From the NCBI GenBank assembly GCA_051004815.1, contig JBPCJY010000225.1, positions 1-46,331 on the forward strand: 46,331 nt of DNA, read 5' to 3'. This stretch comes from JBBQXY01 sp051004815. Its GTDB lineage: Bacteria; Chloroflexota; Ktedonobacteria; Ktedonobacterales; Ktedonobacteraceae. Shown one piece after another: positions 15,260-22,262 of the stretch (the first letter of the stretch is position 1; each line of letters begins with the position of its first letter). The translations under genes were made by a program, and so were the position numbers. The notes beneath the pieces were generated by a model. It ran no database searches. It worked only from the letters and a program-made list of their open reading frames with translations, and had not been told where the DNA came from.

Positions 15260-16669
15260 CTAACCCAGCAACGAATATGGACTCTGCAACAAACGCTTGA
15301 CCTCTTGCAGGAAACGAGCTACAGTCGCACCATAAAGGATGCGATGATCGGAAGACATGGTCATAGGCATCATATCACGAACGACGGGCAGATCATTCAC
15401 CGGCACAAACTGCTTGCGGGTAGAAGCTATCGCCAGAATAGCAGCCTGGGGCGGATTGATAACGGCGACAAAGTCGGTGACATCCATCATGCCCAGGTTG
15501 GAAACAGAGAAAGTGCCACCTTCCAGATCGGCGGACGAGAGCTTATTGGCACGCGCCTTCTCGATCAGTGCTTTGGCCTCGCGTGCAATAGTCCGCACAC
15601 CCTTGATATTGGTATCGTGAATTACCGGCACCACCAGCCCGCTTGGAACATCGACGGCCATACCCACATGGATATGTTTGTGACGCAGGAACTGATCGCC
15701 TTTGATAGAACTATTGACTTCCGGGAACTTTTCCAGAGCCAGCGCAACGGCCTTTATTACCAGATCATTAACGCTAACCTTCACCCCGCCTTCCCCTGCA
15801 TTGGCATTCAGGGCCTGCCGCAGTGCGAGAATATCGGTCATATCGACCTCATTGCTAACATAAAAATGGGGGATAGTTTGCTTCGACTCGGTCAAACGCC
15901 GCGCAATGATCGTTTGCACACGCGACATCTTGCTGACCTCAGCATCCGCTGCAACCTCTTTAACCCCTGTCTGCCCCTGTGCTTGCTCCTCAGCTACAGC
16001 AACCTCCTGCTGATCTGTTTGCGGTTTCGAGGCTGTCGTCTGTGTACCATTCGTGGCTGCCGTCTTTTGTTGCTCAAGGAAATCATCGATATCATCGCGC
16101 ACAATACGCCCATGTGGACCTGTCCCCTGTAATTGTTTCAGGTCAATGTGATGTTCCTCGGCCATGCGACGCGCTAATGGCGATACAATGATGCGACCAT
16201 TCTCCCCGCTTTCTCCGCTCTCTTCAGCACTCATCTCGCCGTCGGCAGCACCTTCTTTTGCAGTGCTTGCCACAGTTGACGATGCATCGGCACCTTCCTT
16301 TGCAGTGCTTGCCACGGGTGTGGGAGAAGGAGCCTCTTTATCACCATCACTCGCCGCTGGCTGTTCTTTCTGTTTCTGCTGCGTATCAGTTGTGCTGGCA
16401 CCCTGATCAGCTTGTTTTTTTGCTGCACTGCCACTTCCAGAGCCAATAACGGCGATGACCTGTCCGATAGGAACCGTCTCACCCTCTTGCACCACTATCT
16501 CCTCAAGCGTACCTGCGTCGTACGACTCTAGCTCCATGTTCGCTTTGTCGGTCTCTATTTCGGCCAGAATATCGCCTTTTTTGATGGCATCACCCGGCTT
16601 CTTGAGCCAACGAGAAATGGTACCTTCTTCCATCGTATCGCTGAGCCTGGGCATATTCACGTTACTCAT
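15260..16669 (-). CDS. pdhC: Dihydrolipoamide acetyltransferase, E2 of a pyruvate-dehydrogenase-type complex
   Basis: The 469-residue protein starts at an ATG with GGAGG upstream, 3 bp after the E1 beta stop. Residues 1-80 are a lipoyl domain with Glu-Thr-Asp-Lys42-Ala, the lysine that carries lipoate. A long Ala/Thr/Ser/Glu linker follows and contains a tandem Val-Ala-Ser-Thr-Ala-Lys-Glu-Gly-Ala duplication. An E3-binding domain lies at about 158-197, and the 2-oxoacid acyltransferase core at about 235-469. The catalytic motif reads Asp-His-Arg-Ile-Leu-Tyr-Gly: the His is kept but the usual Asp four residues later is Tyr. To my knowledge plastid and cyanobacterial E2 proteins share this change, so it need not mean loss of activity. 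It transfers acetyl to CoA. Confidence 0.95.
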   Translation of the reverse strand: MSNVNMPRLSDTMEEGTISRWLKKPGDAIKKGDILAEIETDKANMELESYDAGTLEEIVVQEGETVPIGQVIAVIGSGSGSAAKKQADQGASTTDTQQKQKEQPAASDGDKEAPSPTPVASTAKEGADASSTVASTAKEGAADGEMSAEESGESGENGRIIVSPLARRMAEEHHIDLKQLQGTGPHGRIVRDDIDDFLEQQKTAATNGTQTTASKPQTDQQEVAVAEEQAQGQTGVKEVAADAEVSKMSRVQTIIARRLTESKQTIPHFYVSNEVDMTDILALRQALNANAGEGGVKVSVNDLVIKAVALALEKFPEVNSSIKGDQFLRHKHIHVGMAVDVPSGLVVPVIHDTNIKGVRTIAREAKALIEKARANKLSSADLEGGTFSVSNLGMMDVTDFVAVINPPQAAILAIASTRKQFVPVNDLPVVRDMMPMTMSSDHRILYGATVARFLQEVKRLLQSPYSLLG

Positions 16670-16672
16670 TGC

Positions 16673-17662
16673 TTACCTCCTCCGGCGTGGCGCAAGTTCT
16701 TCAATCGCTTCCATCAACTGCTTGGCACCTGTCAACGCCGCCCGCTCCAACGGCTTAGAGTACGGCAGCGGAACTTCAATGCTGGCTACCCGCTTGATTG
16801 GCGCATCTAATGAATCGAATGCCTCTTCCTGCAAAGTCGCGGCAATCTCCGCTCCTATGCCAAAGGATCGCCAATCTTCCTCAAAGACTATCGCCCGGTT
16901 GGTTTTCTTGACCGAATTGATCACTGTTTCCATATCCAGTGGGCGCAAGGAACGCAGGTCTATCACCTCAACGTTCAGTTTGTTCTCCTGTTCCAGGCGA
17001 CGTGCCACATTCAGGGCCACCGCCGCCATACGAGAATAACTGATAACCGTCAGGTCCGTACCCTCTTTGCTGACCTTCGCTTTCCCAAAGGGGACAGTAT
17101 AATCGTCATCTGGCACTTCGCCCTTGACGTTATAGAGCGCGAGGTTCTCTAAAAAGATGACCGGATTGTTGTCACGCACCGCCGTGCGCAGCATCCCCTT
17201 CGCATCAGCAGGCGTAGATGGAGCCACAACTTTCAGGCCGGGTATATGGGCAAACCAAACCTCCAGATTCTGCGAGTGGGTTGCCGCCAGTTGTTGCCCA
17301 CCGCCGCCAGGAGTACGAATCACCAGCGGAATGGGACATTGTCCACCAAACATGTAATAGATTTTCGCCGCGTGATTGACAATCTGGTCCATGGCAAGCA
17401 CGATGAAATTGATCGTCATGATCTCCACAATGGGACGCAGCCCCAGCATCGCGGCACCGGTCGCCATCCCCACAAAGCCGTTTTCCGCGATAGGGGTATC
17501 CACTACGCGCTTGGGGCCAAATTCTTTCAACAGCCCCGCTGTGATTTTATAGGAGCCTTCAAATGTGCCAATCTCTTCGCCCAGCAGGAAGACATTTTCA
17601 TCGCGCACCAGTTCCCCACGAATGGCATCATGCAAAGCTTGTCGATAGGTAATCTCAGCCAT
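16673..17662 (-). CDS. pdhB: Pyruvate dehydrogenase E1 component, beta subunit
   Basis: The 329-residue protein starts at an ATG 2 bp after the E1 alpha stop, with GGAGGG overlapping the end of that gene. It aligns in style with 2-oxoacid dehydrogenase beta subunits: the N-terminal Tyr-Arg-x-Ala-Leu, Gly-Glu-Glu-Ile-Gly-Thr-Phe-Glu-Gly, Asp-Thr-Pro-Ile-Ala-Glu-Asn-Gly-Phe-Val-Gly, the Met-Asp-Gln-Ile-Val-Asn-His-Ala-Ala-Lys helix, and the C-terminal transketolase domain with Glu-Val-Ile-Asp-Leu-Arg-Ser-Leu-Arg-Pro-Leu-Asp. It forms the alpha2-beta2 thiamine-diphosphate enzyme with the upstream gene. The beta subunit supplies the Glu that activates the cofactor. It ends in four Arg residues. 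Confidence 0.95.
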   Translation of the reverse strand: MAEITYRQALHDAIRGELVRDENVFLLGEEIGTFEGSYKITAGLLKEFGPKRVVDTPIAENGFVGMATGAAMLGLRPIVEIMTINFIVLAMDQIVNHAAKIYYMFGGQCPIPLVIRTPGGGGQQLAATHSQNLEVWFAHIPGLKVVAPSTPADAKGMLRTAVRDNNPVIFLENLALYNVKGEVPDDDYTVPFGKAKVSKEGTDLTVISYSRMAAVALNVARRLEQENKLNVEVIDLRSLRPLDMETVINSVKKTNRAIVFEEDWRSFGIGAEIAATLQEEAFDSLDAPIKRVASIEVPLPYSKPLERAALTGAKQLMEAIEELAPRRRR

Positions 17663-17664
17663 GG

Positions 17665-18702
17665 TTACTGCCCTCCTACCTGCGCGTCGTCCGACGCGTA
17701 AATAAAATCAAACAGCTCATCGACCGAGGGATCTGGACTCTCTTCAGCATATTTCACCGCTTCCTCAACCTCTTGCTCCGCCTGCTCATCAAGCTCCTGA
17801 ATCCCTTTCTCATCGACAAGCCCTGCCTGTATCAGTCGTGCCGCAAAGGCTGGAATAGGGTCGGCGGCACGTCCAGCTTTGACTTCCGCTTCGTCACGAT
17901 AGCGATCAGGGTCCACTACTGAGTGTCCCTTGAAGCGGAAACTCACCGCCTCCAGCAGAAATGGTTCATGCTCCTCGCGAGCATGCCTGGCCGCCTCGCG
18001 CATGGCGTCACGCACTGCGAGAACGTCGTTACCATCCACGCGCTCATTGCGCATATCGTAAGCACAGGCTTTGCGATAAATTTCACTGACCGCCGAACCT
18101 TGCTCAACCTTTAAGCCCATACCATACAGGTTGTTGACGACAAAATAGACGATCGGCAGGTGGTAAATCTTGGCAAGATTGAGCGACTCGTGAAATGACC
18201 CGCCATTGGTCGTGCCCTCGCCCATTTGACAGGCCACTACCTCGTGTGAGCCACGATAGGCAACGGCAAAGGCAGCTCCCGTCGCCAGCGGTAATTGACC
18301 GCCAACAATAGCATAGCCTCCCATGAAGCGGCTGTTGATATCAAAAAGGTGCATCGAACCACCACGACCATGCGAGGAACCGGTCTCCTTGCCAAATAAT
18401 TCAGCCATCACCGCATTCGGGCTAAGGCCGCGCCCAATTGCGTAACCATGCTCACGGTAATTTGTATACACATAATCATTATCTTCGAGACCGGCACAGA
18501 AACCAACTACGGTGGCTTCTTCACCAAGGTTGAGGTGACAGTAGCCTCCAATATGAGCTTTGGTATACATCTCGCTGGCTTTTTCCTCAAAGCGACGAAT
18601 CAACATCATCTGATAATAATAGTGGAGCAGCGTATCTTTAGCCTCACCCTTTGGTAATGAGGTAGATTTTTGGCCCTTTGTTCTGGGTTGCGTATCCTTC
18701 AT
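17665..18702 (-). CDS. pdhA: Pyruvate dehydrogenase E1 component, alpha subunit
   Basis: I choose the ATG at 18702, 10 nt after AGAAAGGA; an upstream in-frame TTG at 18726 has no ribosome site. This gives 345 residues, normal for E1 alpha. Typical segments are seen: Met-Met-Leu-Ile-Arg-Arg-Phe-Glu-Glu near the N-terminus, Tyr-Arg-Glu-His-Gly near 100, Gly-Arg-Gly-Gly-Ser-Met-His, and the phosphorylation-loop region Tyr-Arg-x-Glu. The thiamine-diphosphate motif reads Gly-Glu-Gly-x...Asn-Asn; the usual middle Asp of GDG is Glu, a conservative change that may still hold Mg. The order alpha-beta-E2 is a classical operon. E3 is not nearby. The complex could accept pyruvate, acetoin or branched 2-oxoacids; pyruvate is the default reading. 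Confidence 0.93.
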   Translation of the reverse strand: MKDTQPRTKGQKSTSLPKGEAKDTLLHYYYQMMLIRRFEEKASEMYTKAHIGGYCHLNLGEEATVVGFCAGLEDNDYVYTNYREHGYAIGRGLSPNAVMAELFGKETGSSHGRGGSMHLFDINSRFMGGYAIVGGQLPLATGAAFAVAYRGSHEVVACQMGEGTTNGGSFHESLNLAKIYHLPIVYFVVNNLYGMGLKVEQGSAVSEIYRKACAYDMRNERVDGNDVLAVRDAMREAARHAREEHEPFLLEAVSFRFKGHSVVDPDRYRDEAEVKAGRAADPIPAFAARLIQAGLVDEKGIQELDEQAEQEVEEAVKYAEESPDPSVDELFDFIYASDDAQVGGQ

Positions 18703-18775
18703 AATCACGCTATCCTTTCTTGCCAACGCACTTGCGCTCTGTCATGTCCTATTCGCAAAATCTCATATACTCAAA

Positions 18776-19270
18776 TCACGACCCCGGTGGTGAAACTTCA
18801 GATGTGGTGGCAATGTCAGTGGCCCAGCAACGAGGACAGCGTTCTAAAACTCCTTCGCTATAGGTTACTTCACCGCATACCGGACAGAGCCAATTCTTGG
18901 CAACCTCTCGTACCAGATCAGCACGGCTCACAATGCCAACCACCTTCCCCTGCTCAAGCACCGGCAAACGCCTGATATGCTCATGCACAAAAATATGACT
19001 CACGTCATCCAGGTTGGTATCGGCAGCGACACTGATAGCATTGCGCGTCATAATATCGCCAACTCGTTGCCCTTTTTTGCTAATGACATCCAACTCACTC
19101 ACCACTCCCACCAACACATCATCCTCGTTGACAACGGGGAGGCCGCTAATGCGATGCTGCGCTAGCAATCGTGCAGCCTGCTGCTTCGTAACATTCTCTC
19201 GCACAGTAATAACCTTCGCGGTCATCACATCGCGTACTTTTAATCCAGCGGAATTATCATCATTGGACAC
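18776..19270 (-). CDS. CBS-pair protein with C-terminal zinc ribbon
   Basis: I prefer the GTG at 19270, 8 nt after GGAG, over an upstream TTG at 19297 that has no ribosome site; this gives 164 residues. Two CBS motifs fill residues about 12-120, each with the Val-x-x-Ile/Val-Met-Thr opening and a Gly-Ile-Val-Ser-x-x-Asp-Leu/Val end. CBS pairs bind adenosine nucleotides and sense energy state. The last 45 residues carry Cys-Pro-x-Cys-Gly and Cys-Pro-Arg-Cys, a zinc ribbon. The gene is co-oriented with the pyruvate dehydrogenase genes, whose first start is 73 bp further on, so it may be co-transcribed and could report AMP/ATP to that complex. That link is inference. Confidence 0.85.
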   Translation of the reverse strand: MSNDDNSAGLKVRDVMTAKVITVRENVTKQQAARLLAQHRISGLPVVNEDDVLVGVVSELDVISKKGQRVGDIMTRNAISVAADTNLDDVSHIFVHEHIRRLPVLEQGKVVGIVSRADLVREVAKNWLCPVCGEVTYSEGVLERCPRCWATDIATTSEVSPPGS

Positions 19271-19384
19271 TTCGCACACTCCATTTCTTTCTGACAAGTA
19301 TCAAAGTATCATATGTAATAATATCACAGCAGAGGGCTGTAAAGGGGGACAGAAGATGTATATTCTAGTAGGAGAAAGAAGAAA

Positions 19385-20458
19385 ATGGAGAAAGAATCAC
19401 GATTACTCAGAATTGGAGTCGTAGGAGCAGGCCTGATCTCGCAGGCTGCCCATTTTGAGGCTTGTCAGAAGGCGCGTAACGCCGAATTGTACGCCATCTG
19501 TGACCAGGCAGAAGACCTGGTCACACACATGGCTGCTATCTACCATCCTCACGTTACCTATCTGGACTACGATGAGATGCTCGCGGATCCGCACGTTGAA
19601 GCCATTATCGTAGCTACAGCCGACCAGTTTCACACATCCATGGCTTCCAAAGCCCTTGCCGCCCAAAAGCATGTGCTGGTAGAGAAACCGCTTGGGGTCA
19701 GCGTTGAGGAGTGCGAAGCGTTACGCAAGCACGTCCAGCAATCTGGACTTCTGCTCCAGGTAGGGACGATGAAGCGCTTTGATCCGGGCATCACCTTCGC
19801 CCACCAGTTCATCCATGAAGAGATCGGACAACTTCTTGCGCTCAAAGCCTGGTACTGCGACTCAACGTATCGATACATTCAGACCAACAACCTCCAACCC
19901 ATTCCCGTCACGAGTACCCATGTCAGGCAACCAGCAGGCAATCCGAAAGCAGACAAACAACGCTATTATTTATTGGGGCATGGCAGTCACCTCGTCGATA
20001 CAGCCCGCTTTCTGGGTGGCGCGATCGTTCGTCTCCAGGCCAGGCTCGTCGAAAAGTTCGGAGCCTACTGCTGGTTTGTTGCTGTAGAATTTGCTGATGG
20101 CAGCATAGGACACCTCGATCTGACGATTGCGGTGCGAATGGATTGGCATGAGGGGTTTCAGGTGTATGGTGAATACGGCAGCGTGCTGGGCAAGACCTTC
20201 AATCCTTGGTATCTGCGCTCAAGCGAGGTGGAGTGTTTCAGCGTGCGCGATGGACAGTATCACCGGGTACTTGGTGAGGATGGGCATGTCTATAAACGGC
20301 AGATCGAAGGCTTCGCGGAGACGATTCTGCATGCGGCACCTCAGCATGGAGCAGACATTGAGGATGGTATCGCAGCTATACGGACGCTGGTGGCTATCTC
20401 ACGCTCTGTCGAAACGGGAGAATGGGTCTCGGTGGCTGATATGACGGGAGGCGTGTGA
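19385..20458 (+). CDS. Gfo/Idh/MocA-family NAD(P)-dependent oxidoreductase
   Basis: The 357-residue protein starts at an ATG preceded by GTAGGAGAAAG. The N-terminal Rossmann fold has Gly-Val-Val-Gly-Ala-Gly-Leu-Ile near 10-17, then Ala-Ile-Cys-Asp at the end of strand 2. Ile-Ile-Val-Ala-Thr-Ala-Asp-Gln-Phe-His and the diagnostic Val-Glu-Lys-Pro-Leu-Gly (lysine near 102) follow. The C-terminal alpha/beta domain has Gly-His-Gly-Ser-His-Leu-Val-Asp-Thr-Ala-Arg, carrying the Asp/His pair used in proton transfer. Such enzymes oxidise or reduce sugars, inositols and their derivatives. Its stop overlaps the next gene's start by one base, so the two are translationally coupled. Confidence 0.93.
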   Translation: MEKESRLLRIGVVGAGLISQAAHFEACQKARNAELYAICDQAEDLVTHMAAIYHPHVTYLDYDEMLADPHVEAIIVATADQFHTSMASKALAAQKHVLVEKPLGVSVEECEALRKHVQQSGLLLQVGTMKRFDPGITFAHQFIHEEIGQLLALKAWYCDSTYRYIQTNNLQPIPVTSTHVRQPAGNPKADKQRYYLLGHGSHLVDTARFLGGAIVRLQARLVEKFGAYCWFVAVEFADGSIGHLDLTIAVRMDWHEGFQVYGEYGSVLGKTFNPWYLRSSEVECFSVRDGQYHRVLGEDGHVYKRQIEGFAETILHAAPQHGADIEDGIAAIRTLVAISRSVETGEWVSVADMTGGV

Positions 20459-21285
20459 TGCGGCTGGGGATTTTCGCAAAGACATTTGCTCGCTCTACGG
20501 TAGAGGGTGTGTTCGATGCCGTCAGAGCGCATGGATTGGGCTGTGTTCAGTTTAATATGGCTTGCGCTGGTTTGCCAACGCTGCCAGAGGAGCTCGCGCC
20601 TTCTCTCATAACCCATATTCGTGAGGCAGCAGTGAGCAGAAGTATAGAGATCGCCGCTGTTTCTGGGACCTACAATATGATCCATCCAGATCCCCAGGTG
20701 CAAGAGAGTGGACTGCGACGATTACGAATATTGGCAGCCGCCTGTCAAGAGCTGGAGACGGACGTGATTACACTCTGTACGGGAACATGTGATACGAGAG
20801 ATATGTGGCACTGGCATCCAGAAAATACTTCTGCTGGAGCATGGTCGGCTCTTTTGCATGCGATGGAGGCAGCTCTGCATATTGCGGAGGAAGAGCGCGT
20901 GACGCTAGCTTTTGAACCGGAGCGGGCTAATGTGGTGAGTAACGCTGTACAGGGCAGGAGGTTGCTGAACGCGATGCAGTCTTCACGCTTGAAAGTGGTG
21001 ATTGATCCTGCTAACCTGCTTATGTCGGGCGATGAACGGCAGAGACGTGAAGTGCTTGATGAGGCGTTTGATCTACTTGGAGAGCACATTGTGATTGCAC
21101 ACGCGAAAGATCGAGGGGAAGATGATGCGGTCCGGACGGCTGGAGAGGGAATTGTGGACTATGAGCGGTATATCTGTCTTCTTCAGGAGATTGGTTTTGC
21201 TGGTCCTTTGCTTCTCCATGGGCTGCGTGAAGAACAAGTGGATGTAGCCTTTCAGTTTCTCTCTAGCAAACTTCAGAGGAGGTAA
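20458..21285 (+). CDS. Sugar phosphate isomerase/epimerase (xylose-isomerase-like TIM barrel)
   Basis: The start is the ATG in GTGATG, whose first base is the last base of the upstream TGA; GGGAGG precedes it. The 275-residue protein has the AP_endonuc_2/TIM-barrel pattern: Gly-Ile-Phe-Ala-Lys-Thr-Phe at strand 1, Ala-Val-Ser-Gly-Thr-Tyr-Asn-Met near strand 3, Leu-Ala-Phe-Glu-Pro-Glu near 153 with a metal Glu, Val-Ile-Asp-Pro-Ala-Asn near 182 with a metal Asp, and Ile-Ala-His-Ala-Lys-Asp near 215 with a metal His. Metal-dependent epimerases or isomerases of this type pair with Gfo/Idh oxidoreductases in inositol and rare-sugar catabolism, as here. The exact sugar is unknown. Confidence 0.92.
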   Translation: MRLGIFAKTFARSTVEGVFDAVRAHGLGCVQFNMACAGLPTLPEELAPSLITHIREAAVSRSIEIAAVSGTYNMIHPDPQVQESGLRRLRILAAACQELETDVITLCTGTCDTRDMWHWHPENTSAGAWSALLHAMEAALHIAEEERVTLAFEPERANVVSNAVQGRRLLNAMQSSRLKVVIDPANLLMSGDERQRREVLDEAFDLLGEHIVIAHAKDRGEDDAVRTAGEGIVDYERYICLLQEIGFAGPLLLHGLREEQVDVAFQFLSSKLQRR

Positions 21286-21302
21286 AAGCACACGTCGTTC
21301 TT

Positions 21303-21596
21303 TCATAAGAGGCTTGCAAATATCTTCTGGTACTCAACCCACATAGTGCGCAGCCACGCATAGCAAAGCAGAGGTAACACAAAAACGACCAGCCAATTAT
21401 AGCGCAGTGCTTGCCTAAAGTTCCCATGCACCGCGCAAGAGATTGCCCTGGTCATACCACATCCAGGACAACGGACACCAAAAATGTTGTAGATCAGGCA
21501 TATTGAGCGACGAGACTCAAGCCAGAATGTGGGAACCAGGAAAAAGACAACCGGAACTATGAGAAAACATCCCACTTTTCCCAGTGACTTTACCAT
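21303..21596 (-). CDS. DUF2752-family small membrane protein
   Basis: The 97-residue protein starts at an ATG after GAGAGGATGGGA. Two hydrophobic helices (about 8-26 and 66-84) flank the family signature Cys-Pro-Gly-Cys-Gly-Met-Thr-Arg-Ala at 43-51. DUF2752 proteins are short membrane proteins of unknown function, often next to TM2-domain genes. Here the TM2 gene ends 25 bp upstream in the same direction, so the pair is probably an operon. It converges with the isomerase gene across 17 bp. Confidence 0.88.
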   Translation of the reverse strand: MVKSLGKVGCFLIVPVVFFLVPTFWLESRRSICLIYNIFGVRCPGCGMTRAISCAVHGNFRQALRYNWLVVFVLPLLCYAWLRTMWVEYQKIFASLL

Positions 21597-21620
21597 GGTA
21601 TCCCATCCTCTCCGTCCTCG

Positions 21621-22136
21621 TTAGGCTTTTCGTAAAGGAAAACCATTGCTATCGGTATAGCTATTAGTAAGTATGAGTATTAAGTCGATCAGTGCCCAGA
21701 TACCACATCCGCCTATTGTTAACAGTTGAATCACGCCATATACAGTATGCCCTGTATAAAAACGATGGATACCGAAACCACCCAGGAAGATGCACAAAAG
21801 GAGCGTCGTTAACCAATCTTTTTGTTGTTGACCATAAACAACCACTGGCGGCACACCATACTGATTCTGCACGTATGGTGGTTGTCCATATTGTTGCTGC
21901 CCATACTGCGGTTGTTGTTGTCCAAATTGCTGCTGTTGTCCAAATTGCGGTTGCTGCTGCCCATACTGCTGTCCAAATTGCGGTTGCTGTTGCCCGTATT
22001 GTGGCGGTTGCTGTTGCTCATATTGTCCATATTGTGGTTGCTCACCCGCGTAATTTGTCGATGGTGGCTGATATGGAGGTTGCCCATAAGGCGGTTGTCC
22101 ATATGGCTGTTGTGGTTGCTCAGGATTATAACCCAT
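21621..22136 (-). CDS. TM2-domain protein with Gln/Tyr/Pro-rich low-complexity N-terminus
   Basis: The 171-residue protein starts at an ATG with GAGGT upstream. Residues 1 to about 105 are almost only Gln, Pro, Tyr and Gly, built from degenerate Tyr-Gly-Gln-Gln-Gln-Pro-Gln/Phe units. A disordered, possibly self-associating tail facing the cytoplasm is likely. The C-terminal 65 residues are a TM2 domain: a first helix, then Gly-Gly-Phe-Gly-Ile-His-Arg-Phe-Tyr-x-Gly, a second helix, and a Trp-x-x-Ile-Asp-Leu-Ile turn. The domain's function is unknown. Bacterial TM2 proteins commonly carry such tails. Probably co-transcribed with the DUF2752 gene. Confidence 0.9.
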   Translation of the reverse strand: MGYNPEQPQQPYGQPPYGQPPYQPPSTNYAGEQPQYGQYEQQQPPQYGQQQPQFGQQYGQQQPQFGQQQQFGQQQPQYGQQQYGQPPYVQNQYGVPPVVVYGQQQKDWLTTLLLCIFLGGFGIHRFYTGHTVYGVIQLLTIGGCGIWALIDLILILTNSYTDSNGFPLRKA

Positions 22137-22262
22137 GATTTCTACCTCATCATCCTTTATTTAATGGAATAGCATTGCCGACAACAGTATACAGATGTGT
22201 TGCCAACATAGCAAGAGCTTTTCCCCTGAAATTGCACTACCTTGCTTGTTCCGAAATCAGTG

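Noticed and set aside
15305..16132. A 275-codon plus-strand frame over the E2 gene
   Set aside because: Antisense to the E2 catalytic domain, with His/Arg-rich shadow composition and no ribosome site.
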